64,000 nucleotides of DNA, taken from Paramecium pentaurelia (Eukaryota; Ciliophora; Oligohymenophorea; Peniculida; Parameciidae). The translations under genes and the position numbers were made by a program. How positions within the stretch are numbered: position 1 is the stretch's first letter; the number at the start of each line of letters is the position of its first letter. Location: positions 186,001 to 250,000 of the forward strand of contig CAJJDO010000098.1 in NCBI GenBank assembly GCA_905183005.1, given 5' to 3'. A model generated the notes under the pieces. That model saw only the letters and a list, made by a program, of their open reading frames with translations, did no database searches and was not told the DNA's origin. This document shows, in pieces, positions 22,484 to 34,571 of the stretch.

Positions 22484-24072
22484 ATGGAAAAAAATGAATA
22501 GAAAGAACTACTGTTGAGTAAATAATTTGATGATGTTGCTCTTATTTCATCATAGGGGAGTCAACACCTAGTACTTATTAACTTAAATTAGTCAAATAAG
22601 TCTATTTTTAATGAATTGTAAACAAATGAAAGGCTTGATGTTAAACATTTTTCTTAAGAAAGGTTGACCAATGGTGAAATGAATCGCTCAAGTATTCTAT
22701 TTAAATTCAATTAACTAGAAACATTAAAAAATATAACAAAGAAGTTAATAAAATTGAAAAAGAAAGTCAAACGTGCATTCATTTAGAAAAATAATATTTC
22801 AGAAATGAATATTTCAATATAAGCAGAAGGAAACTAAATAGAAATCAATACTTTCAATTAAAATGATATTATTTCAGATCTTCACAAAAATAAGATATCA
22901 AATAGTTAGTCTCAGTATTTTTGATATCAATTTATAGTTTATAGACTTATAAGCATAAAATGACAAATAAACTAAAGAAATAAATTATAAAATTATCAAA
23001 TTATCGGAATTTTGGTTCAAAACTGAAAGACAGTAAATAACATAAAAATCTCAATAAAAATCTTTAGCTTTAGAATAAACAGAATTTAAATAGTGATTTA
23101 GATACTAGTCAATCAGAAAAATTCAATTCTTATCCCTCAACAGAAACTTATATTACTGAAGATCTTGAATTATTAGATCAAAGTATTTTTATTTAAATCT
23201 ATTTATAGAATATTTTCAATAAAAACAATATTACATGTATAATTTAGTTGGACATTTCGAAGACTAACTAGATGATACATTTTAGGCTTAAATGTATTTA
23301 AGACACTTTTTATAGATCTACGAGAATTTATAAAAATCAAAAAATATTTAAATTTCATTAACTTTTTCAATATCACAAAAAATTAAGGCTTAAACAAGTA
23401 TTTTATAATTAAAATAACTAGAAAGATAGAAAACTTTAGTTATAGATTTAGATGAAACTTTGGTACATTGTAATGAATATCCTTAATTGAAATCAGATTT
23501 TTATATACCAGTATAAGTAAATAATATAATATATCAAGTAAGAATTCTAATTAAATTAGGCTGGAATTAGTATAAGACCATATGCATAAGAATTCTTAAG
23601 AAATATGGCTGAATATTATGAAATTATAATATTTACAGCATCTAATGAAGATTATGCAAATTAAATCATTAATTATTTGGATCCTTCAGGAAACTTTATT
23701 AGTGGTAGATTGTTTAGAGAAGATTGCATAAAAGTTGAATCAGGTTGTCATATAAAGGATTTGAGAATTCTCAATAGAGATTTAAAGGATGTAGTCTTGA
23801 TTGATAATTCTGCTTTCTCATATGCTTTTCAAATTGATAATGGAATTCCAATAATTCCTTATCTTGATAATAAAAAAGATAATGTATATATATTGATTCT
23901 ATATTAATAGGAATTATAACATTTAGAGTCATATTTAAAGAATCTTATATAATATGACGATTTTCGTAAAGTCAACAATAGAATATTTAATTTATAGGCA
24001 ATTTAAAACTGCAATTCGATTTAGTAGGCTATTAGATGTATAACTTCTAATTCTAATAGTCAAATTCTATGA
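22484..24072 (+). CDS. CTD small phosphatase-like (SCP/NIF family) protein
   Basis: 494 aa. The first 295 residues are Asn/Gln/Lys-rich without recognised domain. The C-terminal 200 form an FCP1/SCP (NIF) haloacid-dehalogenase phosphatase domain with the catalytic DLDETLVHC motif (about residue 303), AGISIRPYAQEFL, IIIFTASNEDYAN, GRLFREDC and DVVLIDNSAFSYA. It would remove phosphate from Ser/Thr, for example on RNA polymerase II CTD. Introns: 22915-22937, 23398-23429 (32 nt), 23538-23559, 23884-23910. All key residues are present. Confidence 0.92.
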
Positions 24073-24173
24073 ATAACAGCATGAATTATTTATAATATTT
24101 ATAGTATTGGAAATGTTTATGATTGGGAACATATTTTTATTAATATAAGTATTCTTATAAAATATTAATTCTA

Positions 24174-24856
24174 ATGAATACAAATCACATATTCTCAAAG
24201 AGTATTAACATTATAAGAGATCATTAATAAGAATATAAGCCATCTTAATAATCAGGTCAGAAATAATAGAATAGAAAGGAATCTGAGGAAGAAAATGACA
24301 ATGTGCATTCTACTTAAATTTAGAGAAAGGCTATTTAAAAAAAAGTAATAATGATTTAAAATACTGGTCAATCGGGAAGAGTTTAAACTTAGTAAATAAA
24401 CAAAAAGAAAGGAATTCTAAACATTACTAAAAAGGATGGTGAGATATATAAGTTTTATGGATAGAATAATAAGTAAAACAAAATGGTTCATATTCAATAT
24501 TTATCAGAAATTTGAAAGAAAATACTAACTAAAATGATCTTAGGGAATTAATAGATGATGATACCAATATTTTAGGAATTAGTGTAAACGATAATTTTAA
24601 TGTTAGATAAATAATAAATAAGCGACAATTACTTTTTCAAATTAAACATCTGCTGAGAATGCAATAGGTAATATAATATGATTATTTAAATTTAGAATTT
24701 ATTAATAATAGGAATTAAGAGATGAGAGCAGTACCTAATTTTAAATAAAATGATAAAGTAATAGTGATTGGACAATATTCTGAGAGAAATAGAGATGGTA
24801 AATTAAGAATGGATGCAAAAGAGTCTATATTTGATCGTATACAGATAAAAAAATGA
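24174..24856 (+). CDS. Unknown basic Gln/Lys-rich protein, 215 aa
   Basis: ATG 24174, TGA 24854-24856, one 35-nt intron (24473-24507, GTAAAA...CAG). The product is basic and Gln-rich (RKESEEENDNVHSTQIQRK; RVQTQQINKKKGILN), then has a helical acidic segment (DLRELIDDDTNILG). The intron choice rests on restoring the only long frame. No domain recognised. Confidence 0.55.
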
Positions 24857-24897
24857 TAAGTGCAATTTTTTATTCAGATTATTTAATTATATTATTT

Positions 24898-26339
24898 ATG
24901 TATTTAACTGCCAAATCAAAAGATAATTTTTATCCATAAAGCTCTGAAGAATAACGTGAGTTGAACCAATAATTAAGATATGCAATAGAAGATAATTAAA
25001 TGTTGAAAGCTAAAATAAGAAGTTTAGAATAAGATATTGAAGTAATTAAGGAAAATGAGATTAAGAATATTAAACATTATGAGAAAAGAGAAGATGATTT
25101 TATGAAATTAATAAAATAAGAATAGGAAAGAAATAAAAAATTATATGAAGAATTAGAATATCTAACAAGAGAATTAAGAAATAGAGATGATTAAGTAAAT
25201 TAATTGGAAGAAAATATAAGAACTTTAAATACTGTTGTAGAAGATTAATAAAATAGAATTGAAGAAGAGAAAAATAGAAATAAAGAGATTTAAGATTAAG
25301 TATAAGTAAAAGTTAAGAAAAATGATGATATTTTGAAAGATTTAGCATAATTAGAAAATAAATATTCAAAATTTAGAACTAAATTAGAAACTGAAAATAG
25401 TCATTTGAAATAAGAATTAGAGAAATTATAAAATAAATACAAGAATAAATTACAATAATATAAGAAAGATATTAAATAACTATAGCAAGATAATAATTAA
25501 TAGAAATTGGAAAAATTAAAATTAGAAGCTGATAATGATCAATTATATAATTTATCAAAGTAATTTGAAAGTCAATTAGGAAAGATATTACCTGAAATGC
25601 CAGTGATGGAAAAATAAAAGTAATATATAAAATAATAGTAATAGTTCAAATGTTTCTAATGAATTAGAAAGAATGAAGATTAATAATATTTAATTGAATG
25701 AATAATTATAATAAGCAGACTATGAAGTAAATTCAATCTAATTTATAGATATCTTAATTGTAATAGTAACTTTAAGCAGCAATTCAACATTTAGATAGAA
25801 CAAATTAAGATTTACAATATTTTTAATAAGAAAATTAAAGATTAAAATAATTGATAGATGACAGTAAGGTTGAATAAAAATAAAATGAGTATATGATTGA
25901 AAAAATGGTTGAATTATCAGAAAAATAGATGGATGATCTTGAATAAAAATTTAATAAAGTTTAAGCTCAAGTTAATTCTTTATAACATGAAAAAAGATCA
26001 TTATTAACAGAATGCAATAATCTTAAAATGACAATAGATTAATTAGAAAATAATGAAGTTGATTGGTAAAAAAAAGTTAATAGATTAAAAAAAGATAATA
26101 AAGAATTGACTAGATAATTATCTTAATTAGATTAAAATATGAGAGAAATGATTGTTGAAAAACATTCTGAATTGAAGAAATAAAATAATAATATATCATT
26201 AAGATAAAGTAGATTTAGTTAAAAGCTTAATAGTTAAAATTAATCTTATCGATCTATAAGAACTAATAATATTTTAATGAGTGGAACAAAAGATTTAGAT
26301 GATGATGATGATGAAGATGATGATTTAGAAGAAATCTGA
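24898..26339 (+). CDS. Long coiled-coil protein, acidic C-terminus, 464 aa
   Basis: ATG 24898, TGA 26337-26339. Nearly the whole protein is heptad-rich helix (LRYAIEDNQMLKAKIRSLEQ; ELEYLTRELRNRDDQ; LEKLKLEADNDQLYNLS), ending in an acidic run of Asp/Glu (DLDDDDDEDDDLEEI). Introns: 25620-25644 (25 nt) and 25727-25748 (22 nt). An in-frame ATG at 24853 overlaps the previous stop and is less likely as the start. Likely a structural or cytoskeletal coiled coil; nothing more specific can be said. Confidence 0.8.
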
Positions 26340-26367
26340 ATAATAAAATATATAAATAATTTAAATA

Positions 26368-27764
26368 ATGATATTACAATAGAAATAAGTATTGAATGAT
26401 AACCATTTACACTCTCTTATTTATAAAGGATAAACAGGTATCAGTCTTTTACTCATTTCTAGTTCAACAGACATGCATATATTGGATACACTCTCCATTG
26501 CTAATTATCATAGTCCAGATCCATAAATCAAAGACCATCTACTAAAAACAGTTAATTAACATTATAAATCTGATTCAGAATTACCAAAATTATTATAAAG
26601 ATATGAATTAACTATAAATATTATAGAAAGTCAATAGTTCAATGCTAAAGTATTAAAATACATTATAATTAGTAATACTTATCATTATATGCTACAATAA
26701 TGAGAACAAAAATCAAAGAATTTTACACTAACTAAAGATATCAGTTATTTTGTAATGTTTATGTTCCAACCAAATTCACTAGAACAATTTATGTATTTTG
26801 TTATAATCCTTCACTTACTGGCTATATTGCACTTATTAAAAGTGTATAAATGACAAGTTTGATAGCAATGGAGGAAATGCTATATCAAATAGATAATAAA
26901 GAATAAGAATAGTTTTATACATTTGATGAATTATTTGATGATGTATAAATTTGTTTTGATCCTTAGAAAACTATTCCAATAATTAATATGACTCCAGAAA
27001 AAGAATAATAGAAACCTTTTGTCAGAAGACATAAAAAGTCTTTATCAGAACATTAAATATTTGATTTTTAAAGAGACTAAAACTAATCATAGATATTTTC
27101 ATAATTGCAATCATTTCAATAGAATTAACCTTGTAATTCAATCTCAATTATACATAGTTTATTTTACTTAAGTCAAACCATAGTAATTTCTATAAGATGA
27201 TTACTAATTCCCTTCTTTAGATTAAATAAACTCTGAAAAAAAATAAAATCTATTTTAGGATGAATAAAAGAAAGGATAAATACTTATAAATCAATTAGAT
27301 TAGCAATTAAATTATAATTTTTATTCATAGAAATTAGAAGAAACTCTCCCTGACACTGATGATTTTGATTTATTTCCACCTTTAGAAATGAATTCATTAA
27401 TTAATTAACCCTCTATAAATAAATTACAACATAGTGATTAAAAAAAGCAGATGACAAATCCAATCTATACAGGGAGATTAAAGTTTTTTGATGAATAAAA
27501 AAATTATGGATTTATTGTTATGGATGAAGATAAATCAGATATTTTTGTTCATTTAGATGATTTATAAAAGGCTGGTGTTACAAAAGAAGTTTTAAAAACA
27601 GCTAAATTAGGGTCTTAGATTAGGTATTTTGTTAATTCATATATATATATAGATTTTAATTTAATTGTATGGTCTATGTTGGAAAATACAAAAAGTCTAG
27701 AAAGGCTGTTGAATTAAAATTACTAAACAACTAATAACCAAATAACTTTAGAGAATATTAATGA
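26368..27764 (+). CDS. Cold-shock-domain protein with long unknown N-terminus
   Basis: 439 aa. The C-terminal 85 residues form a cold-shock domain with YTGRLKFFDEQKNYGFIVM (RNP1-like), DIFVHLDDLQKAG and a final MVYVGKYKKSRKAVELKLL. It should bind single-stranded RNA or DNA. The first 220 residues are folded-looking (MHILDTLSIANYHSPDP; LFCNVYVPTKFTRTIYVFCY) but I do not recognise them; a Gln-rich linker joins the two. Introns: 26650-26672, 27133-27157, 27624-27652. Confidence 0.82.
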
Positions 27765-27830
27765 TTTGATATCTGAATTTATTTAGAAAAATCAAATATA
27801 TTTTAATTTTATAATTTTAATTTCATTGAA

Positions 27831-28433
27831 ATGCAAAATAATACCAATACATCCACTTTAAATCATTACTTAGTATATTTAAAATTATGAACAAAGTTTT
27901 GGTTAGATATGGAAATGACAGGGCTAAATGTATTCTAAGATTAGATTCTTGAATGTGCTTGTATATTGACTGATTTTAAATTATAAACAATAATTAAGGG
28001 ACCACATCTTATTATTCATGCAGATAAATAAATATTAGATGGAATGGATTAGTGGTGTACTAATACTCATAAAGCCTCAGGATTATATGAAGAATCCTTG
28101 AAATCTACTGTAACAATACAGTAAGCAGAGCAATAAATACTCTAATTTTTAAATTAAAATAATATACCTCCAAAAGTATTACCTTTGGCAGGAAATTCAG
28201 TTTATATGGATCGTTTGTTTGTAATGAAGTATATGCCTGAATTGGATTAATTCTTGCATTATCGAATTGTAGATGTTTCTTCTATACAATTGTTATGTAA
28301 AAAGTTGAATCCATATGTTTGTAATCACTAACCATAGAAGAAATTGAATCATCGAGCATTTGATGATATTTTAGAAAGTATTGAGGAATTAAGATACTAT
28401 TAAAAAAAATTTTTGATATGCTAACAACTTTGA
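27831..28433 (+). CDS. Oligoribonuclease (REXO2/Orn), DEDDh 3'-5' exonuclease
   Basis: 192 aa. Degrades short RNA fragments (nanoRNA) to mononucleotides; eukaryotic forms act in mitochondria and cytosol. All three exonuclease motifs are visible: WLDMEMTGLN (Exo I), GNSVYMDRLFV (Exo II) and HRAFDDILESIEEL (Exo III, with the DEDDh His). One 24-nt intron (27873-27896, ends AAAG) lies just before WLDMEMTG. The N-terminal 14 residues are too short to judge a targeting peptide. Length typical. Confidence 0.94.
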
Positions 28434-28464
28434 ATTTGATATATGATTTTCATTAATTTAAATT

Positions 28465-29351
28465 ATGTCTGGTACACTCATCATAAAGCCATTAAGTGGC
28501 AAATTAAGTCATGATACTGAAACTTTTGGAAAAATGGATCCATTTTGTTTAGTAAGAGTAGGTGGATAAACTCAAAGAACTAGATCACATACAGATGCTG
28601 GTAAATACCCATCATGGAGTGATACTCTTTCATTTCGTAGAACTTCAGAACTGATTGCTGATATTGAAGTTTGGGATAAAGATGAAGTGAGCAAAAATGA
28701 TTTGATTGGTCAAGGATCCTTAGCATTATAGACTTACTTAACAAAGCCTAATGGAACAGAATGGGTCAATTTAAACTATAAAGTATATGACATGTATAGT
28801 TTTAATAGGGTAAATCAGCAGGATAGGTTTTAATTGAAGTTTAATTTTTCCCTGATGGTGGTGTTAAACCTCCAGCTATGCCTGGTTATTAATAACCATA
28901 CTATCCACCAAACCTACCCTATTAATAATAACCTCTATACCCTCCATAACAAGGTTATCCACCCTAATAGCCAGGCTATCCACCTTAATAGCCAGGTTAT
29001 CCACCTTAGTAACCTGGTTATCCACCTTAACCTGGATATCCTGCACAACCTTATCCAACTCAACCAGGATATCCTCCTTAATAACCAGGTTATCCTCCTT
29101 AATAACCAGGCTATCCTCCTTAATAACCAGGATATCCTCCTCAATAGCCAGGATATCCTCCTCAATAGCCAGGATATCCACCTCAACCAGGTTATCCACC
29201 ATAATAGCCAGGATATCCTCCTTAACAAGGTTATCCACCATAATAACCAGGATATCCACCTCAACCAGGTTATCCACCATAAGCTGGATACCCACCTTAG
29301 TAACCTGGATATTAGGGTTATCCTCAATAAGGATATTAAAAACCTTTTTGA
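28465..29351 (+). CDS. C2-domain protein with PGYPPQQ repeat tail
   Basis: 286 aa. Residues 1 to about 125 form a C2 domain (GTLIIKPLSGKLSHD; KMDPFCLVRVGGQTQRTRS; DIEVWDKDEVSKNDLIGQG) with Asp residues placed as in Ca2+-binding loops. From about residue 130 on the protein is a tandem PGYPPQQ-type repeat, ending GYQKPF. Such tails occur in annexin- and C2-type membrane-associated proteins and promote self-association. One 26-nt intron (28783-28808). Probably a Ca2+-dependent membrane-binding protein; partner unknown. Confidence 0.88.
28880..29335 (+). repeat. Tandem 18-24 bp coding repeats (PGYPPQQ)
   Basis: About 20 head-to-tail units within the C2 gene, of the type CCAGGATATCCTCCT plus one or two Gln codons (TAA, TAG or CAA). 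The repeat keeps all six frames open, so overlapping ORFs on both strands here are shadows. Confidence 0.9.
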
Positions 29352-29506
29352 AAGATAAATTAATATAAAGGATATTTTATCATAGATTTAAATATATATA
29401 TTAATTTAATAATACAAGTGGATTGAGAGTAAAAATTTAACTTAGCTTGATAAAAATAAATTCTTTAATAAAATACTAATATATGTCTTATTATACTATT
29501 ATTATC

Positions 29507-29856
29507 TCATTTAGCATTCTTCTTTGCTTCTTATTGTTTTTTGAGCTAATTAGCATCGACAAAGACGATAGTCTTGCATCTCTTAATAACTTTTAACCAT
29601 TTTAATTTGCACTTGACGCATTCAAGCCTATTCTCGTAAAATATAAATACTTTAATGCCACCTTTTTTGTGGTCTTTGCTTTCTTTCTGAAAATAGGCTT
29701 AGTTTAGCCTCCATAACCAGCTTGCTTCATGTCGTACCTTCTTCTACCTTAAGCAAATGGACTTTCCTTGCTCTTTTTATATTAGGAGACTTTGCAACTT
29801 TAATGACTTCCACATTTTCTGCAATAGGTTTTTCTATTCTTTGGTACGTTCACCAT
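29507..29856 (-). CDS. RPL36A: Ribosomal protein eL42 (L36a/L44), large subunit
   Basis: 108 aa. 60S E-site protein with a four-Cys zinc ribbon: YCRKCGSH near the N-terminus and CVKCKLKW near the C-terminus; GRRRYDMKQAGYGGQTKPIF is the family signature around the E-site loop. One 23-nt intron (29650-29628). ATG 29856-29854, TGA 29509-29507. In eukaryotes one residue of this loop (Pro or Gln) governs cycloheximide sensitivity; here the sequence reads GGQTKPIF. Confidence 0.96.
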
Positions 29857-29977
29857 TTAATATTTTTTAAATAAAATTTAATCATTTTTAAAAAATTTGT
29901 TTATAAGAAAAATACTACATTGGAATGATAAGTGAACAAATAATGTTTTTTTTATATGAATATTATTACTTAGATAA

Positions 29978-30648
29978 TCAGTTAATGTCCTTCAATAAAC
30001 TATTGATTTCTTCAGCAGAATAATCAGGTAAATTTGGTTAAATGATTGGTTGTGAATTGGATCGTTTATGTAAAGTAAATTGTTCATTGTTTTTCATTTA
30101 ATCAGCTGATTTATTACTAAAAATATTAATTATAATAAAAACACTCTTTCTTCTAAATGAAGGGATCCATTAATAGTAGAAACCTATGGAAGAGGACATT
30201 ATTCTTTTGCAATAAGAGATTCAGTCAATATTTGCACTATTTCATCTTGCTAGCAATTTTTCTATTTCTTTTTAGTATTCTACTTTTTTTATTTCATATT
30301 CCTATCTTCTGATTTAACCATCAAATAAAATGCAAAGCATATTACACAAACCAATAAAATTCCTATTTATTGTTATTTAGATAAAAATATTTCAAAACAA
30401 TTGTAAAAAGCTGATAATTATTCTAATAAACTTGTCTTAGCCTACATCCAATTTGTAATTTCAGATTTCAAATGATTCTTTTAACCAATTTATTACATAT
30501 CATTTTAATATAGAGCTAAATCTACTTCACTTAATTTAACATCTTGAGCATTTATGGGTGTATTGTATTTATTATGAATTGATATTTGCTTCTTTGGGAT
30601 GGCTTAGACTAAACTTAAAAATACTATTATCCAGAACACTAATCTCAT
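29978..30648 (-). CDS. Single-pass membrane protein with signal peptide, 214 aa
   Basis: ATG 30648-30646, TGA 29980-29978. Signal peptide MRLVFWIIVFLSLVQA, about 70-residue lumenal part, one membrane helix (IGILLVCVICFAFYLMV, about residues 88-104), then a basic, Gln-rich cytosolic tail. One 26-nt intron (30142-30117, GTTTTT...TTTAG). Type I topology is expected. Unknown family. Start codons of this gene and KIN17 are only 27 bp apart, divergent. Confidence 0.75.
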
Positions 30649-30675
30649 TTAAAACGAATATTAATAAAAATTATA

Positions 30676-31878
30676 ATGTATAGTTAAACATATGGAAAAT
30701 AATAAGCTACTAAGACAGCAAAATTGAAATTCTTTTGTTAAATGTGTAGAAAATAATGTTATGATGAAAATGGATTTCGTTGTCATTTAAATTCAGGTCA
30801 TCATATGAAAATGATGAGATTATATAATGAAGATCCTGATTTTTATATTGAATAGTTTAGTTAAGAATTTGAAACAGCTTTTATGGAAATACTAAAGGAA
30901 AAATATAAAGATTAAAAGATTGGCTCAAATAAAGTTTATGAAGAAATGATTAGAAAAGTAGATCATGTACATTTAAATGGAACTAAATGGACTAAATTAA
31001 CAGATTTTATTTAATATTTGATTACAAATAACAAAATTGGTTTTGATCATTCTTAAGGAGATATAATTATTTGGAATATTAATTTCAATCCAGAGAAAAT
31101 TAAATACGATAAAGTAGAAACAAAAAAAGTTAAATTAGTTGAAAAATAAAATGCTCTTATTGATAAATCACTTGAAAAGTTAATAATTAAAGGGTAATAA
31201 TAAAATGAATAAGATATTAATTATCAAAATGAATAAGAGGATTAAAAAATATAAGCATAATAAAATAATAGTAATTAAGTCCATTAATAATCATAAGATT
31301 AATTTATATCTTTTGATATCAACTTCAACTAAGGAGGTAAGAAAGACAATCAAGTTGTTTTAGATATTGAAACTCAAGGAAATAAATAATGGATTGAAGA
31401 AAGTCTACTTAAATAATAAAGTTCAAAAGAAAACATGGAAAAATTATATCAAAATATCAAATATAAAAATAATCAAAATACAATTAGTTAACCTTAATAA
31501 ACTTAATAATAAGTTGTTGAGGATTCACCATGGATTAAAGAAAATATTGTTGTCAAAATTATTGATTAATAATTAAATAATGGAAAATATTATGGAAAAA
31601 AAGGAGTTGTTAAAAGAATTATAGATTAATTTGGAGGATTGATTGAAATTTAAAATAGTACTAAAGAAAAAGTAATTATTGATTAGAAATTCCTACAAAC
31701 AGTCATACCTAAAATTGGAAATTAAGTCATGATTTTGAAAGAAGGAGATCACAGTGGAAAAGTTGGAAAACTTGAAAGTATTCACTAAGACAATTATAGT
31801 GGTAGTATATATTTAGAGAATGAAGATTTACTTTTGGAAATACCATTTGATTTATTTAGTAAAATTAATTGTGAATGA
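30676..31878 (+). CDS. KIN17: KIN17-like nucleic-acid-binding protein
   Basis: 400 aa, no introns. Zinc finger FFCQMCRKQCYDENGFRCH...H near the N-terminus, then the KIN17 winged-helix region (FSQEFETAFMEILKEKY; VYEEMIRKVDHVHLNGTKW; LTDFIQYLITNNKIGFD), a Gln-rich linker, and the C-terminal tandem SH3-like domain (PWIKENIVVKIIDQQL; GKYYGKKGVVKRIID; LQTVIPKIGNQVMIL). KIN17 proteins act in splicing, replication and DNA repair. The usual N-terminal KGLQKLRW segment is reduced (KTAKLKFF). Start at ATG 30676 is the only in-frame one upstream. Confidence 0.93.
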
Positions 31879-32046
31879 ATTATTATTATATGAAGTTTTA
31901 ATTATCACAGGTTTATTAAATATTATCCATATAAATTTGATTTTAATTTTAAAGAATTATTTAATATTAAATATAATAAATTAAGCTTAACAAAATAGTT
32001 TAAATGATTCTACATAATATATTAATGCAAAAACTGATTAAAATTT

Positions 32047-32529
32047 ATGGAATCATCCAATATTAATCGGCAATAGAACAGATTCTAGATTTTAAGATTA
32101 ATCTAGAAACTACAATATTTTGCCAACATTTTTTATAATATTGAATCATCAAAGCAATATTTTTAATTTTCTTTAAGATTATAAATATATTTAGATACTT
32201 AGAATACTAATAATAATACAATTGATATAAAAATCTTGATTGCAAGTACTAGAATTATTAGAACCAAAAAATAAATATTATTACAAAAAATATTATAGCA
32301 AACATAAATAAAACTATAATATTATGTGAATAATACTTATAAATATAATTAATAAATTGATTAAATAAAATTGTTTGTATAAGTAATAATAATTCTGTTT
32401 TTATAAATTTTATTAAGTGTAATATTATTTTTCTATTTTTATTATTATTTATGCAAATATTTGAAATATATGTATAATTAATTGATCACATCAATATAAT
32501 TTAATAAGTTTTTTGAATAGAAAAATTGA
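32047..32529 (+). CDS. Uncertain ORF with one membrane helix, 160 aa
   Basis: Open from ATG 32047 to TGA 32527-32529. Gln/Asn-rich and basic, with a strongly hydrophobic segment (VIIILFLQILLSVILFFYF) near residue 120. Another frame upstream (NQAQQNSLNDSTQYINAK) also looks coding, so the exon structure is unclear. Its 3' part lies in the duplicated segment. Confidence 0.35.
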
Positions 32530-33494
32530 ATAATAATAGGGATTTCAAAATTTCAAAATTTTATATAAATAAGCTCAAAATTCTCATTTGCTTATTCTTA
32601 ATAATTTATTTATTAATATCTCTTTAAGATATTTTAACTAAATATCTAAATTATTATGATTTTTTAAGGAATCAAGATCTTTGTTCTCAAAATCATTAAA
32701 AAGTGTTTTGAAAATTTCTAGATTATTTGTGATTTTATTCTCAAAGAGTAAGTTGGAAAGAAGATTAGAAATGGATGTTTTAATTGAGTTTCTCTTTAAT
32801 AAACAATAAGGATTAATCCGAATACATCCATCTAATTATTATACGATATCATCTATATTTGATTACAATAAAGTATACCATGATTGATATGTAGATTTCT
32901 ATTTAATAGTTTCAAACAAAAGTTCATGAGTTCTTTAGAATTATCATAATTGTTAAGTTCTATATACTTTTTAGTCTTTAAAATGTTAACAAAAATGATT
33001 ACAATAATTTTAAGAATCCAAAATCCTTGGGAATTCTATTCTGATATGAACTCATTAATTGGTAGAATGACATCCCAACATTGTCTCTTATAGTTTAATA
33101 TAGCTTCGAGCATCTAGGATTCTTGACCTTATAGTTTAATATAATTACTTTCAAAAAACTATATAGTTTAAACTTAGTATTACATCTTATCCTCCTCTCT
33201 ATTAAACATCTAAGGAAAGTGATAGATGGGTAAATCATCTAATTGACTAAGTTCTTCTTGCATTTTCTCATTTAATTTTTGAGTTTCTGGAGAACATATC
33301 ACACTCAAGGATTTGCCGGATAAAGGAGTAGATATAAATCCACACTATGATATTAAAGCATAAAAACCTATGGAAATTTTCTAATGAAATCATTATTGAG
33401 TTGACCTTGAATAAGGTTTGTTTGTTTTCCAGAGAATTTACTATTTTTTTGAACAGAATGACATTGTCTAGACATAAACTTCTAATTTAAAGTA
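32419..33494. repeat. First copy of second duplicated segment (1076 bp)
   Basis: Repeats exactly, as far as I can read, at 33496-34571 (offset 1077), separated by a single N at 33495. As with 4315-6549, this looks like two overlapping contig ends joined without merging. Confidence 0.9.
32584..33475 (-). CDS. Unknown helical protein, 280 aa (copy A)
   Basis: ATG 33475-33473, TGA 32586-32584; introns 33367-33345 (23 nt, GTTTTT...CATAG) and 32878-32853 (26 nt). N-terminus basic (MSRQCHSVQKNSKFSGKQ), middle acidic-helical (EKMQEELSQLDDLPIY; ILNYKRQCWDVILPINEF), C-terminus Leu/Asn-rich (ISNLLSNLLFENKITNNLE). Hydrophobic FWILKIIVIIFVNIL may be a buried helix or a membrane segment. No family recognised. 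The identical gene at 33661-34552 is very probably the same locus counted twice. Confidence 0.65.
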
Positions 33495-33495
33495 N
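33495..33495. other. Single-N gap at contig joint
   Basis: Marks the joint between the two copies of the 1076-bp segment. Not a real base. Confidence 0.95.
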
Positions 33496-34571
33496 GTAAT
33501 ATTATTTTTCTATTTTTATTATTATTTATGCAAATATTTGAAATATATGTATAATTAATTGATCACATCAATATAATTTAATAAGTTTTTTGAATAGAAA
33601 AATTGAATAATAATAGGGATTTCAAAATTTCAAAATTTTATATAAATAAGCTCAAAATTCTCATTTGCTTATTCTTAATAATTTATTTATTAATATCTCT
33701 TTAAGATATTTTAACTAAATATCTAAATTATTATGATTTTTTAAGGAATCAAGATCTTTGTTCTCAAAATCATTAAAAAGTGTTTTGAAAATTTCTAGAT
33801 TATTTGTGATTTTATTCTCAAAGAGTAAGTTGGAAAGAAGATTAGAAATGGATGTTTTAATTGAGTTTCTCTTTAATAAACAATAAGGATTAATCCGAAT
33901 ACATCCATCTAATTATTATACGATATCATCTATATTTGATTACAATAAAGTATACCATGATTGATATGTAGATTTCTATTTAATAGTTTCAAACAAAAGT
34001 TCATGAGTTCTTTAGAATTATCATAATTGTTAAGTTCTATATACTTTTTAGTCTTTAAAATGTTAACAAAAATGATTACAATAATTTTAAGAATCCAAAA
34101 TCCTTGGGAATTCTATTCTGATATGAACTCATTAATTGGTAGAATGACATCCCAACATTGTCTCTTATAGTTTAATATAGCTTCGAGCATCTAGGATTCT
34201 TGACCTTATAGTTTAATATAATTACTTTCAAAAAACTATATAGTTTAAACTTAGTATTACATCTTATCCTCCTCTCTATTAAACATCTAAGGAAAGTGAT
34301 AGATGGGTAAATCATCTAATTGACTAAGTTCTTCTTGCATTTTCTCATTTAATTTTTGAGTTTCTGGAGAACATATCACACTCAAGGATTTGCCGGATAA
34401 AGGAGTAGATATAAATCCACACTATGATATTAAAGCATAAAAACCTATGGAAATTTTCTAATGAAATCATTATTGAGTTGACCTTGAATAAGGTTTGTTT
34501 GTTTTCCAGAGAATTTACTATTTTTTTGAACAGAATGACATTGTCTAGACATAAACTTCTAATTTAAAGTA
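33496..34571. repeat. Second copy of second duplicated segment
   Basis: Identical by eye to 32419-33494. After this copy the sequence continues into unique DNA upstream of VPS35, as expected if the true order is ...33494 joined to 34572. Confidence 0.9.
33661..34552 (-). CDS. Unknown helical protein, 280 aa (copy B, likely same gene)
   Basis: Same gene model as copy A shifted by 1077: introns at 34444-34422 and 33955-33930. It is complete, but the single-N joint indicates that only one copy exists in the genome. Keep one of the two in any gene count. Confidence 0.55.

Noticed and set aside
28834..29358. Three long overlapping ORFs on both strands
   Set aside because: They are other-frame readings of the PGYPPQQ repeat in the C2 gene; the repeat lacks stops in all frames.
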